From contig JAAWCJ010000041.1 in the NCBI GenBank assembly GCA_022793195.1, positions 1 to 44,173 on the forward strand: 44,173 nt of DNA. Reading direction: 5' to 3'. The DNA is from Lachnospiraceae bacterium. Lineage in GTDB: Bacteria; Bacillota; Clostridia; Lachnospirales; Lachnospiraceae. Below, piece by piece: positions 23,717-32,431 of this stretch. Under the pieces are notes generated by a model that saw only the letters and a list, made by a program, of their open reading frames with translations, was not told where the DNA came from and did not search any database. A program made the position numbers and the translations under genes. Numbering within the stretch: position 1 is the first letter of the stretch; each line of letters begins with the position of its first letter.

Positions 23717-26077
23717 GTGAAAGGGCTGACCGGTGAACAGGTAGAAAAAAGGGAAAAATCCGGTTTACAAAATCTGCCGGTGGAAGCGCCATCCAAGACT
23801 TTCAGGCAGATCATAGCAGAGAATATTTTCACGTTTTTTAATTTTATATTTGTTGTTTTAGCGTTTTGCCTAATATTGGTGGGACGTTACAGACAAATGT
23901 TGTTTTTAATTGCAGTGATAGTGAATGCGGTAATCGGCATTGTCCAGCAGCTTCGTTCCAAAAGGGAAGTGGACAAGCTTTCTCTTTTGTCAGCAGCTAG
24001 ATACACGGTGATTCGCGATGAAGAAGAAGTACTTTGTCCGTCGGATGGCCTGGTACAGGACGATCTGGTGATTTTTAAAGCAGGAGACCAGATACCTGCT
24101 GACGCTGTTGTGGCAGAGGGAGAGGCAAGAGTCAGTGAAGCTTTGATTACCGGCGAGGAGGACGCCATTTGTAAAAGGCCGGGAGATGAGCTTAAATCGG
24201 GAAGCTTCTTTTTGTCGGGAAGCTGTCTGGCCAGGCTGACGCATGTGGGAGCAGAGTCTTATGCGTCAAAGTTGACGGTGGAGGCCAGAAAAAAAGGTGT
24301 TGGGAAAAAGTCGGAGATGATGAAAGCGCTGGATAAAATCCTTCATGTCATAGCCATACTTTTGATTCCCATGGGGCTACTTCTTTTTTGGAAGCAGCAT
24401 TGGATTATGGAGCTGGATATCTCTGAAGCCACAGTGGCGGTCATCGCAGCTTTAGTGGGAATGATTCCGGAAGGCTTATACCTTTTGACCAGTGTGGCTC
24501 TGGCTTTAAGCGTCATGCGGCTGGCAAAGCAAAATACGGTGGTTCATGAAATGGACTGTATCGAAACCTTGGCGCGGGTGGATGTACTCTGTGTAGACAA
24601 GACGGGAACCATTACCGAACCCAATATGAGGGTCACTCAGGTGGTTTGCCTGGATACGGACAGAAGTAGTTTTATAACGGAGCTTTTGCAGACGTATCAC
24701 AGGGAACTGGAGCCTGACAATGAAACGGCCAGGGCAATCCGGCGTTACTATGGAGAGAAACAAGATGGAGTGGAAAATGAGGCCGAGATAGAGTGGAAAG
24801 CAGTTAAAAAGATTCCTTTTCAATCAAAGACGAAATGGAGTGCTGTTGTGTTTGAAGGGCGTGGCGCTTACGTAATGGGAGCGCCGGAGGTGCTTTTGGG
24901 GGAGGATTACCCGGAACTTTCAGGATGGGTTTCGGATTATGCGAAGCGGGGGGAGCGGGTAATTCTGGCAGCGGCGTATGAAGGAGAGCCGGAAGAGGGA
25001 AAGCCTCTGACAGGGAGGATTCATCCGCTGGCATTTCTTGTGATTGCCAATAATATCAGGGAAAATGCGGCAAAAACTTTTTATTTTTTTGAAAAGCAGG
25101 GTGTAAAAATAAAGGTGGTATCGGGTGACAATCCGGTGGCAGTGGCAAAAATCGCGCAACAGGCAGGAATTGCCGGAGCCAGGCAATTTGTGGATGCCAG
25201 AAATCTTGAGACAGAGGAAGATATTTTGCATGCGGTGGAACAATACACCGTATTTGGTCGAGTGACGCCGGAACAAAAGCGGCAGTTTATAAAGGCGCTA
25301 CAAAAAAACGGGCATACTGTGGCCATGACCGGAGATGGAGTCAATGATGTGTTGGCATTAAAGGATGCCGACTGCGGCATAGCCATGGCTTCTGGAAGTG
25401 ATGCGGCGTGTCATGCCGCCCATCTGGTGTTGATGGATTCCGACTTTTCGGCGTTGCCTGAAGTAGTGGCAGAGGGCCGTCAGGTGATCAATAATATCCA
25501 ACGGGCGGCGGCCCTTTTTCTGGTTAAAAATATTTTTTCTTTTGCATTGACTGTCGTACTTTTGTTTGCTCCGCTTACATATCCCCTGACGCCCATTCAG
25601 CTCACTATGATAGGCGGTTTTACTATAGGGATTCCCTCTTTTTTACTGGCTCTTGAGCCCAACAGGGATATGATTCAGGGCCGTTTTATTTTTAATGTTA
25701 TGAAAAAGGCGCTGCCGGGAGGGCTGACAAATGTGGCGGCCGTACTGGCGGTATCTATTATTTGTGAAGTAATGGGATATCCGGTGGAAGTCATGAATAC
25801 CATGGCGGGGATTACCGTGGGCTTTGTGGGGCTTTTAGTGCTGGCCGGGGTATGTCAGCCTTTTGACAGGAAACGTTTTGCCATATGGGCCACGATGGCA
25901 GTCTTCTTGACGGCCAATATTCTTTTTCTTGGACAATGGCTGTATTCACTGGTGGTTCTTCGTTTCAGGCAATTCATTATTTTGCTTATTATTATGGGCG
26001 CATCTGTTCCATGCCTGGTGCTTATGAGAAAAGGCGTGGAAGCGGCAGCAGGATATTGGAGGAAAGGTGGAAAGTAA
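23717..26077 (+). CDS. P-type cation-transporting ATPase (CtpE-like)
   Basis: A 786-residue membrane pump. It has two N-terminal helices, the actuator domain with ALITGEEDAI (TGE loop, about 148-157), the ion-site helix IPEGLYLLTS (about 250-259), the phosphorylation motif DKTGTITEPN with Asp 294, a shortened nucleotide-binding domain, the hinge GDGVNDVLALKDADCGIAMA (about 540-560) and six C-terminal helices. The PEGL helix and DKTGTITEPN resemble CtpE-type Ca2+ pumps; there is no N-terminal metal-binding CxxC domain, arguing against heavy metals. GTG at 23717 is the likely start, with GAGGAGG at about 23700-23706. It is monocistronic with its own perfect promoter. Confidence 0.9.
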   Translation: MKGLTGEQVEKREKSGLQNLPVEAPSKTFRQIIAENIFTFFNFIFVVLAFCLILVGRYRQMLFLIAVIVNAVIGIVQQLRSKREVDKLSLLSAARYTVIRDEEEVLCPSDGLVQDDLVIFKAGDQIPADAVVAEGEARVSEALITGEEDAICKRPGDELKSGSFFLSGSCLARLTHVGAESYASKLTVEARKKGVGKKSEMMKALDKILHVIAILLIPMGLLLFWKQHWIMELDISEATVAVIAALVGMIPEGLYLLTSVALALSVMRLAKQNTVVHEMDCIETLARVDVLCVDKTGTITEPNMRVTQVVCLDTDRSSFITELLQTYHRELEPDNETARAIRRYYGEKQDGVENEAEIEWKAVKKIPFQSKTKWSAVVFEGRGAYVMGAPEVLLGEDYPELSGWVSDYAKRGERVILAAAYEGEPEEGKPLTGRIHPLAFLVIANNIRENAAKTFYFFEKQGVKIKVVSGDNPVAVAKIAQQAGIAGARQFVDARNLETEEDILHAVEQYTVFGRVTPEQKRQFIKALQKNGHTVAMTGDGVNDVLALKDADCGIAMASGSDAACHAAHLVLMDSDFSALPEVVAEGRQVINNIQRAAALFLVKNIFSFALTVVLLFAPLTYPLTPIQLTMIGGFTIGIPSFLLALEPNRDMIQGRFIFNVMKKALPGGLTNVAAVLAVSIICEVMGYPVEVMNTMAGITVGFVGLLVLAGVCQPFDRKRFAIWATMAVFLTANILFLGQWLYSLVVLRFRQFIILLIIMGASVPCLVLMRKGVEAAAGYWRKGGK

Positions 26078-26121
26078 CCAAGGGTTTCCTTTGGAACGGA
26101 AATCCATAAGTTTTCTGACAC

Positions 26122-26150
26122 TTGTGATTTTGGCGGGATTGTGTTAATCT
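26122..26150 (+). promoter_or_regulatory. Promoter for the MarR-family gene
   Basis: TTGTGA (26122-26127), 17 bases, TAATCT (26145-26150); moderate match. Confidence 0.5.
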
Positions 26151-26215
26151 ATATCCATACATACAGGTGGATAAAAGGCTTTCGGCGGTGAGATTTGTAG
26201 GGAGGGAGGCGCACT

Positions 26216-26668
26216 ATGGACAGTTATGATACGTTTAATCATATTTTGGTGAAACTATTTAATGATATTATGGATATTGAGGAAAAGAGTATCATTACAG
26301 ATACTTTTAAAGATATTACCAACAATGATATGCATGTGATTGAAGCCATTGGCCTGGGTACTCCTAAAAATATGTCAGCCATTGCGAAGCAGCTGCGCGT
26401 CACCACCGGGACGCTGACGATTTCCATGAACAGCCTGGTGAAAAAAGGGTATGTGAAACGGGAACGAAGCGAGCAGGACCGCAGGGTGGTTTATATTATG
26501 TTGACCGCGAAGGGCAAGTTGGCTTATAAACATCATGCCCGGTTCCATCAGAAAATGACGGAGGCGCTTGTGGAGGGGATGAACCCGGAGGAGACGAAGC
26601 TTCTGGTCCAGGCACTTACTAATTTAAAGAATTTTTTCGAGGATTATGCGAAAGAACAGGGGATGTAA
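26216..26668 (+). CDS. MarR-family transcriptional regulator
   Basis: A 150-residue winged-helix repressor. The N-terminal dimer helix runs to about 35; the helix-turn-helix is NMSAIAKQLRVTTGTLTISM (about 51-70) and the wing is KRERSEQDRRVVYIMLTAKG (about 80-99), with the DxR signature. MarR proteins of this size in Clostridia often control fatty acid synthesis (FabT-like) and sit before fabH; here no fab gene follows, since the next gene is the convergent glgB. The target may be the upstream P-type ATPase or a distant locus. AGGGAGGGAGG lies about nine bases before the ATG. Confidence 0.9.
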   Translation: MDSYDTFNHILVKLFNDIMDIEEKSIITDTFKDITNNDMHVIEAIGLGTPKNMSAIAKQLRVTTGTLTISMNSLVKKGYVKRERSEQDRRVVYIMLTAKGKLAYKHHARFHQKMTEALVEGMNPEETKLLVQALTNLKNFFEDYAKEQGM

Positions 26669-26685
26669 AGAACTGTTTAAAAAAC

Positions 26686-26920
26686 GGGGGCGTAACATAT
26701 GGAGCTTAATGTCCCCGGCGCCCCGCCTGTCCTTGCCGCCGCCCACGTTGATTTTTTGGTTTTGTTGCGCCGCCTTTTGCCGCCAGTCGCCGCTTCCACA
26801 GATACTGGTCAGCGGGACTGACGACGCTATGCTCACAAAACCTGCAAAATCTTCCTACCGGGCGACGGCAAGGACAGGCGGGGCGCCGGGGATATATAAA
26901 TCCATATATGTTACGCCCCC
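26686..26920. repeat. 235-bp inverted-repeat element between convergent genes
   Basis: Outer arms GGGGGCGTAACATAT (26686-26700) pair with 26904-26920 with a two-base insertion. An inner block of 26 bases (26713-26738) pairs perfectly with 26866-26891. The weaker arms continue inward to about 26800. The flanks carry AAAAAAC on the left and GTTTTTT on the right, so it could also stop transcription from both sides. Its core matches the arm of the palindrome at 21303-21372. Confidence 0.8.
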
Positions 26921-26927
26921 AGGTTTT

Positions 26928-28808
26928 TTAATATTTAAAAACAGCCGTCCCGTAGGCGGGAAGCGGATAAGCAAAGGAATAATCCCTGCCGTCACACTCT
27001 TTTTTTACGGAAGTCAACACCTTTTGTCCATCTTTTTCCAGAAGGCCATGCTCGCTGTCTAAAAGGAGCGTGTATTTTCCTTTTTTGGGTACACCAACCC
27101 GGTAGTCGGGACGCTCCATGGGTGTGAAGTTGCAGATAAAGAGCAGATTATTCCGCCCGGAATATCCTTTCCTCACGAAGCTGAAAATGCTCCGGTCGGC
27201 GTCATCGCAGTTAATCCATTCAAATCCGGTCCAGTCATAGTCCTTACTGTAAAGGGCCGGGTATTTTTTGTACAAATGTAAAAGATCACGGAAATAATTT
27301 TGCAGGTCTTTATGGAGAGGTTCTTTTAACAGGAACCAGTCCAGTTCCCTTTCTTCGCTCCATTCTCTCAGCTGACCGAATTCCTGCCCCATGAAAAGCA
27401 ATTTTTTACCGGGATGCCCCATCATGAAGGTATAGCCTACTTTTAAATTGGCAAACTTATCACGTGGATAACCTGGCATTTTATTTAACATGGAACACTT
27501 TAAATGGACGACTTCATCGTGGGACAACACAAGAATGAAGTTTTCACTGCAGGCATAAGTCATACCGAAAGTCATTTTGCTGTGGTTAGCCTTGCGGAAG
27601 AAGGGATCTAATTTCATATATTCCAGGAAGTCATGCATCCATCCCATATTCCACTTAAAGGTAAAGCCAAGGCCATCATATTCCGGCGGCTCTGTAACTT
27701 TCGGCCAGGCGGTAGACTCTTCGGCGATAATCATACTGCCAGGGTTGCGCTGCTTCATAATACTATTTAAATGTTTGAAAAACTCAATAGCCTCCAGATT
27801 TTCATGGCCGCCGTATTTGTTGGCAATCCATTGGCCGTCCTGCTTTCCATAATCCAGGTAAAGCATGGAAGCAACTGCATCAACGCGAAGGCCGTCCACA
27901 TGGAACTTTTCCACCCAGTAAAGGGCATTGGCAATCAGGAAGTTGGAAACCTCGTGCTTTTCGTAATTGAAAATTTTTGTACCCCAGTCGGGATGTTCCC
28001 CTTTTTTGGGGTCGGCGTATTCATAAAGTGGCCCGCCGTCAAAATCTGCCAGTCCGTGGGCATCCCGGGGGAAATGAGCAGGAACCCAGTCAAGAATGAC
28101 GCCGATACCCTTTCGATGCATATAGTCAATAAAGTATCGGAAATCTTCAGGGCTTCCATAACGGGATGTGGGGGCATAGTACCCGGTCACCTGATACCCC
28201 CAGGAACCGTCAAAAGGATACTCCAGAAGTCCCAGGATTTCTACATGGGTATAGCCCATGTCTTTTACATAAGCCGCCAATTCTTTTGCCAGAGTCCGGT
28301 AGGACAGGAATTCTTCGCCGTCTCGCTTCCAGGAGCCTAAATGGACTTCATAAATGGAAAGAGGGCCGAGGGTTGGCAGATTATTTTTCCGCTTTTCCAT
28401 CCAGCGCTCATCTTTCCATTGAAAAGACGACAGGGGACTAATGCGGGAGGCTGTACCCGGGCGAAGCTCTGCCCAGGAGGCGTAAGGGTCTGCTTTGTAA
28501 AGAGCCTTCCCTGTGGATGTAGTAATGACGTACTTATAAAGACAGCCGGGAGAGGCGTCTTTGGTAAAAAGTTCCCAGATGCCAGAGGTTCCGATGGCTT
28601 TCATCGGATGACTGTCCGAGGACCAGTTATTAAAATCCCCGGTTACGGCCACTGAGACAGCATGAGGGGCCCATACGGCAAAATAAATTCCCTGCTTTCC
28701 CCTTATACTCATAGGGTGGGCGCCCAGCTTTTCATAAATTTCATAATGTGTGCCTTCTCCAAACAGATAACAATCTGTTTCTGTGATAAACCCCGTTGTT
28801 TTCCCCAT
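26928..28808 (-). CDS. glgB: 1,4-alpha-glucan branching enzyme
   Basis: A 626-residue GH13 enzyme that makes alpha-1,6 branches in glycogen. The N-terminal CBM48 segment (CYLFGEGTHYEIYEKLGAH; AVWAPHAVSVAVTGDFNNW) is followed by the catalytic barrel with DWVPAHFP, nucleophile region GLRVDAVASMLYLDYG (about residue 309), acid/base IIAEESTAWP (about 364) and VLSHDEV, then a C-terminal beta domain. I choose ATG 28808; a TTG at 28826 in frame would overlap the upstream amylase gene. The two genes are seven bases apart on the minus strand, so they form a glycogen/maltodextrin operon with the promoter at 30197-30225. Confidence 0.95.
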   Translation of the reverse strand: MGKTTGFITETDCYLFGEGTHYEIYEKLGAHPMSIRGKQGIYFAVWAPHAVSVAVTGDFNNWSSDSHPMKAIGTSGIWELFTKDASPGCLYKYVITTSTGKALYKADPYASWAELRPGTASRISPLSSFQWKDERWMEKRKNNLPTLGPLSIYEVHLGSWKRDGEEFLSYRTLAKELAAYVKDMGYTHVEILGLLEYPFDGSWGYQVTGYYAPTSRYGSPEDFRYFIDYMHRKGIGVILDWVPAHFPRDAHGLADFDGGPLYEYADPKKGEHPDWGTKIFNYEKHEVSNFLIANALYWVEKFHVDGLRVDAVASMLYLDYGKQDGQWIANKYGGHENLEAIEFFKHLNSIMKQRNPGSMIIAEESTAWPKVTEPPEYDGLGFTFKWNMGWMHDFLEYMKLDPFFRKANHSKMTFGMTYACSENFILVLSHDEVVHLKCSMLNKMPGYPRDKFANLKVGYTFMMGHPGKKLLFMGQEFGQLREWSEERELDWFLLKEPLHKDLQNYFRDLLHLYKKYPALYSKDYDWTGFEWINCDDADRSIFSFVRKGYSGRNNLLFICNFTPMERPDYRVGVPKKGKYTLLLDSEHGLLEKDGQKVLTSVKKECDGRDYSFAYPLPAYGTAVFKY

Positions 28809-28815
28809 AAAACAG

Positions 28816-30165
28816 TTACCCCACAATCTTAAATATTTTGCTTTCAGAAGGCGCCAGAGAAAGGTTCAGGCTGCCGTCTGAGAGAGAAATCTCTTCATCC
28901 GTAAACAGATCTTTTACAAGGCTTCCTCCCATGGGAAGCCGGAAAGAACAAGAAGCAGGTGCATCGTCGATATTGACAGCAGTGATAATATGTTCGCCTT
29001 CCAGGGAACGGGCATAAGCATACTGGCGATTGGTCAGCATAAGCTCTTTATAGGCGCCTGTGGCAAGGGCCGGATGTTCCCTGTGAAGCCGTGCCAGATT
29101 TCCGATGTGGTCAGTCAGTTTTGTATGAAGCTCTTTAAATTGCTTCGGAGAAATGGCCGGCCGCAGCATGTCGTCACAGGTGGAAGTCCTGGCCCCCTCA
29201 ATCCCCCATTCAGAACCATAATAAATGGATGGAATACCCGGTAAAGTAAAGAGCATGGTGTATACTGTGTAAATGTGCTGCTTGTTATTTAGCTTGCTCA
29301 TAATCCTGTTTTCATCATGGTTGTCCACAAAGGTGTACAGATTGATGTTGCGGTAAATTCCGCCGTTTGATTCCGACTGCCGCCGGATGGTATGGGCGAT
29401 TTCAAAACAGTTATAATCATTGTGGCCGGAATATAACCCTTTATGGAGTTCATAATTCGTCACTGAATGGAGCATGGAATCATTGGCCCAACGGCTGTAG
29501 TCGCCATGTATCACTTCGCCCATCAGCCAGAAATCCTGCTTTAAGGAATCACAGTGACTGCGGAGGGCCTTCATGAAGTCGAAATCCAGTACATTGGCAC
29601 AATCCAGACGGATTCCGTCAATATCGAATTCTTTTATCCAAAATGTAACAACATTTAACAAATGTTCACGGACTGCCGGATTCCAGTGGTTTAAAGCCGG
29701 AAGCTCCATGTGGCCCTGCCATGCTTCATAAGAAAAAGAATCGCCAAGAGAACTTCCCTGACAGAAATTGATACCCTTGTACCAATCTTTATAAGGAGAG
29801 GCCTCCCTGTGCTCCTGAATATCCCGAAAAGCAAAAAATTCCCTTCCAGTATGGTTAAAGACTCCGTCTACCACAACACGAATATCGGATTTGTGGCATA
29901 AAGAGACGAAATGTTTAAAGTCATCATTGGTTCCCAAACGGCGGTCCACCAACTGAAAATCCCTGGTGTCATAACCGTGTTTGGTGGATTCAAATAAGGG
30001 GCCGATATAAATGGCAGAAACAGAAAGTTCCGTCAGATGGGGAATCCAGGCTTCGAGCTCCGTAAAACGATCCGCAGGGGCTTCTTCATGATTTTCTTTT
30101 GGTGCACCCACCATCCCGAGGGGATACATATGGTAAAAAACGCTGTTGTCATACCAGGCAGACAT
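28816..30165 (-). CDS. GH13 alpha-amylase family glucosidase (maltodextrin-active)
   Basis: A 449-residue cytoplasmic GH13 enzyme without signal peptide. Catalytic motifs are DGVFNHTG (about 103-110), GIRLDCANV with the nucleophile Asp (about 188), LMGEVIHGD with the acid Glu (about 217) and FVDNHDENR (about 279-287). The short N-terminus (MSAWYDNSVFYHMYPLG) and size resemble intracellular maltodextrin glucosidases or cyclomaltodextrinases rather than secreted amylases. Paired with glgB downstream, it probably trims or recycles glycogen branches. AGGGAGGT lies about eight bases before the ATG. Exact substrate cannot be told. Confidence 0.9.
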   Translation of the reverse strand: MSAWYDNSVFYHMYPLGMVGAPKENHEEAPADRFTELEAWIPHLTELSVSAIYIGPLFESTKHGYDTRDFQLVDRRLGTNDDFKHFVSLCHKSDIRVVVDGVFNHTGREFFAFRDIQEHREASPYKDWYKGINFCQGSSLGDSFSYEAWQGHMELPALNHWNPAVREHLLNVVTFWIKEFDIDGIRLDCANVLDFDFMKALRSHCDSLKQDFWLMGEVIHGDYSRWANDSMLHSVTNYELHKGLYSGHNDYNCFEIAHTIRRQSESNGGIYRNINLYTFVDNHDENRIMSKLNNKQHIYTVYTMLFTLPGIPSIYYGSEWGIEGARTSTCDDMLRPAISPKQFKELHTKLTDHIGNLARLHREHPALATGAYKELMLTNRQYAYARSLEGEHIITAVNIDDAPASCSFRLPMGGSLVKDLFTDEEISLSDGSLNLSLAPSESKIFKIVG

Positions 30166-30196
30166 ACGTTACCTCCCTATTTTTTATATTGTTTCT

Positions 30197-30225
30197 ATTT
30201 TACCAATTATGGGAAATCAGGTCAA
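30197..30225 (-). promoter_or_regulatory. Promoter for the amylase-glgB operon
   Basis: On the minus strand TTGACC (30225-30220), 17 bases, TAAAAT (30202-30197), about 32 bases before the start codon. Confidence 0.7.
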
Positions 30226-30306
30226 GATATTTGCGTAATACGACAGTTTGCAAAGCAGAAAAAAGAAATGTAGAATTTTTTGGAAATTGTCTGCCAGGGC
30301 TAATAA

Positions 30307-30357
30307 AGCCGGAGGATATAAAAACAGAAACTACCCTCCGGCTCTTGCAGATTTTTT
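30307..30357. terminator. Hairpin terminator between convergent-facing units
   Basis: Perfect 9-bp stem AGCCGGAGG (30307-30315) with CCTCCGGCT (30335-30343) around a 19-nt loop; T7 follows at a distance on the plus strand. It lies just past the DUF2508 stop, so it most likely ends that minus-strand gene. Confidence 0.6.
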
Positions 30358-30383
30358 TACAGATGTGCGCTGAGGACAATGAT

Positions 30384-30575
30384 TTATTCCGGAGTAAGCA
30401 GTTCCAGGCGTTTGGCCTGTTTTAACAGAAACTGATAACGGATTCCGGCCGCCTTCAGTGTATAACTGTAATAATCAATCAGGATGGGGTCTGTTACCTG
30501 ATCGAAATTGTTTAAAGCATTTTCAATGGTTTCCTTGGTCTGGCGAATATCGTCCCACAAATCTGTTCTTTTCAT
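30384..30575 (-). CDS. DUF2508 (YaaL-like) small protein
   Basis: A 63-residue helical protein. The pattern LWDDIRQTKETIENALNNF, then VTDPILIDYYSYTLKAAGIR and YQFLLKQAKRL, matches the DUF2508 family (Bacillus YaaL), a small soluble protein of unknown role usually encoded near recR and the sporulation gene bofA. Those neighbours are absent here. GAGAGGAGAA precedes the ATG. A hairpin terminator lies downstream. Confidence 0.8.
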   Translation of the reverse strand: MKRTDLWDDIRQTKETIENALNNFDQVTDPILIDYYSYTLKAAGIRYQFLLKQAKRLELLTPE

Positions 30576-30667
30576 GGTAAATTCTCCTCTCTAACCCAAG
30601 TATGGGAAAAAATGGAGAGAATTATGCAGAATGAAACGTGGGTGAAGGTTTTTTATTGCGCTTTTAC

Positions 30668-30721
30668 CGTCGACTGACAAGAGCATACAGACGGGAGCGT
30701 GTATGTCCTTGTCAATCGACG
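30668..30721. repeat. Inverted pair of the CGTCGATTGACAAG motif
   Basis: CGTCGACTGACAAG (30668-30681) and CTTGTCAATCGACG (30708-30721) form an inverted repeat with one mismatch and inner CATAC/GTATG pairing. It follows the coiled-coil gene on the minus strand and might also end its transcript, but there is no T-tract. Confidence 0.65.
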
Positions 30722-30746
30722 ATAAAGCATACGTTTATAACAGCTA

Positions 30747-31544
30747 TCAGACTGTGACATCCAGAGAAACAACATCCGGGACAACCATCTCTGTTCCCAC
30801 GTCCATAAAGGAATCTGCAGAGGGAGGGGCAATACCGCCGCCTGCGATTGCAGAGAGCATTTCATTGGAAGATTCTTTTTGGTCTTCTGCCAGTTCTTTT
30901 GCCGCATAATTTTTTTCATCCCTGCGGCGTTTTTTCCGCCTGGTCTTTAATTCATCCTCGATCAGCTCAGCTTTTTGCTTCTCTTCCTTTTCAAGGGCTC
31001 GCTTTTGTTCGAGTTCAAGCTGTTCTTCTTTACCCAGATGTTTTAATTTCTTTTCAATGCGCTTGATCAGCTTTTCCATCCGGCGGATCTGTGCGGCCAG
31101 CTTTTTGGCGTCGTCACCTTTGGCGGTGGCGGCTGCAGACTTTAAATTTACAAGGGCCCGCATAGCCTTGCCGGATACCTGTTGGACGTCCAGTTTTGTT
31201 TCTGCCCTGGCCAGCATGGCGGCCAGCTGACCGACGGAATCGTCCGGGGCAGATGATTTCATATCAAAACCACCGGAAGACTTAGGCTCCTGGCTGGAGG
31301 AGAGGCCTAAAAGACCGGTAAAAGTATTTTCCTTCTGATTTATGGAAGAAAGAAAAACATCGGTATCTGCACTTTCGGTATCTTTTATTTTAGTTGCAGC
31401 ATTTGTTTCATTTCCGGAAGTTTCGTCGGCATGTTCTTCTTGTTTTACCGTTTTAGCATCCGTTTCCTTGTCGTCAGTCATCAGTTTGGCCATCTGGTAA
31501 GCAGATTTATTTTCCCAGGTTTTACTTGCTGTAGCTATTTTCAC
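30747..31544 (-). CDS. Coiled-coil protein of unknown function
   Basis: A 265-residue hydrophilic protein without membrane segment. Residues 1-130 are low-complexity, rich in Thr, Lys, Asp, Ser. Residues 115-160 form an amphipathic helix (SVGQLAAMLARAETKLDVQQ and RALVNLKSAAA). Residues 160-230 are a long charged coiled coil ending in a basic run (TRRKKRRRDEKNY). The tail (SAIAGGGIAPPSADSFMDVG) is flexible. The best start is GTG 31544, since GGGAGGAGGAG at 31551-31561 fits it; the longer form from 31592 would put the site inside the gene. It is bracketed by copies of the CGTCGATTGACAAG motif. Family not recognised. Confidence 0.75.
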   Translation of the reverse strand: MKIATASKTWENKSAYQMAKLMTDDKETDAKTVKQEEHADETSGNETNAATKIKDTESADTDVFLSSINQKENTFTGLLGLSSSQEPKSSGGFDMKSSAPDDSVGQLAAMLARAETKLDVQQVSGKAMRALVNLKSAAATAKGDDAKKLAAQIRRMEKLIKRIEKKLKHLGKEEQLELEQKRALEKEEKQKAELIEDELKTRRKKRRRDEKNYAAKELAEDQKESSNEMLSAIAGGGIAPPSADSFMDVGTEMVVPDVVSLDVTV

Positions 31545-31584
31545 GGGCAGCTCCTCCTCCCTCAAAATCATTGTTTTTTGTAAT

Positions 31585-31598
31585 CTTGTCAATCGACG
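31585..31598. repeat. CGTCGATTGACAAG motif, copy upstream of the coiled-coil gene
   Basis: Exact 14-base copy (as CTTGTCAATCGACG on the plus strand), about 41 bases before the chosen GTG start of the minus-strand gene. Confidence 0.6.
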
Positions 31599-31685
31599 GT
31601 AGTATCAGTATATGTAATATATCGACTTGGTTTTAGAAAGGAAAAGCAATTTTAGTAAAAAAACTCTGAAAAAAGAAAAAAAGCC

Positions 31686-31714
31686 TTGACAAACGAGTTC
31701 TTTTCATGCATAAT
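31686..31714 (+). promoter_or_regulatory. Promoter of the Tad pilus locus
   Basis: TTGACA (31686-31691), exactly 17 bases, CATAAT (31709-31714). The leader to the first gene is about 72 nt and holds a small hairpin (GTACCC/GGGTAT, about 31733-31751); no known riboswitch fold is seen. Confidence 0.75.
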
Positions 31715-31792
31715 CGAACCATCAAATCAAACGTACCCGTTTTCAGGGTATCATTCCCAAATTTCGTTTTCAATTCTATATGGAGGACATGA

Positions 31793-32392
31793 GTGGAGTA
31801 CTTGTTTCTCGTAGTGTGCCTGACGGCGGCTGTGACAGATTTAAAATGGCGCCGAATACCGAATATATGGCTGTGGAGCTGGTTTTTGACAGGGCTTTTA
31901 CTGGCCGGGCTTGGAGAACTTCCGATTCGGGGGACGGAAGTATCCCATATGGCAAATTTCCTGCTTCATGGGCCGGAAAATGCGATACCGCTGCCATCAG
32001 AGAAAATGGCGGAGTATTCCTGGCAGATATCCGGTGCCCTTGGTTATCTGGGAAGGTCATCGGCAGCGCTTTTGATTTTGCATCCGCTTTGGAATCTTCG
32101 GATGATTGGGGCGGGAGATGTGAAGTTTTGCAGTATTATGGCAGGGGTCATGGGGATTCAAGGATTTGCCTGCAGTATTCTTTTCAGCTTGTTTTTCGGA
32201 AGTGTCTTATCTCTGTTTTATATGGTATTTACGCGATGTTTTTGGAGGCGGATGACTTATTTTCTGGCCTGGTTCAGGCAGTGTATTTCCTGTAAAAGAT
32301 GGATTCCCTACAGAAAGGGAAGCGATATGGAAGGGACCATTCCCTTTGCGCCGGCATTTTTAGCCGGTTATACCCTATGGTATTTTTTTTAA
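31793..32392 (+). CDS. Prepilin peptidase, A24 family (TadV/CpaA-like), first copy
   Basis: A 199-residue membrane aspartyl protease that removes leader peptides from Flp pilin and TadE-like pseudopilins. The two catalytic aspartates are visible in VTDLKWRRIPN (about 14-24) and GAGDVK (about 107-112). About six membrane helices are predicted. The GTG start at 31793 is set by GGAGG at 31782-31786 with a six-base gap. It is the first gene of the Tad locus. It is longer than the second copy (39903) and has a loop of about 40 residues between helices two and three. An overlapping frame (31780-32295) is a shadow. Confidence 0.88.
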   Translation: MEYLFLVVCLTAAVTDLKWRRIPNIWLWSWFLTGLLLAGLGELPIRGTEVSHMANFLLHGPENAIPLPSEKMAEYSWQISGALGYLGRSSAALLILHPLWNLRMIGAGDVKFCSIMAGVMGIQGFACSILFSLFFGSVLSLFYMVFTRCFWRRMTYFLAWFRQCISCKRWIPYRKGSDMEGTIPFAPAFLAGYTLWYFF

Positions 32393-32398
32393 TCTTTT

Positions 32399-32416
32399 AA
32401 CACTGGAACCAGTGTT
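32399..32416. repeat. 18-bp perfect palindrome before the CpaE-like gene
   Basis: AACACTGG-AA-CCAGTGTT in the 39-base gap between the first two Tad genes, preceded by a T8 run. It could be an operator or a small hairpin tuning expression. Confidence 0.6.
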
Positions 32417-32431
32417 GGACATGGAGGAAAG

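Noticed and set aside
26646..27062. 138-codon plus-strand frame across the 235-bp palindrome
   Set aside because: Covers the inverted repeat and the antisense end of glgB; not a plausible gene.
30668..31598. Transposon bounded by CGTCGATTGACAAG copies around the coiled-coil gene
   Set aside because: No transposase, no target duplication, and a further copy at 7612 stands alone, so the copies do not define element ends.
31715..31792. Cyclic-di-GMP riboswitch in the Tad leader
   Set aside because: The leader is only about 72 nt and lacks the conserved aptamer core; only a short hairpin is present.
31780..32295. 171-codon plus-strand frame overlapping the first prepilin peptidase
   Set aside because: The other frame has both catalytic aspartate motifs and a well-placed GGAGG before its GTG; this one has neither.
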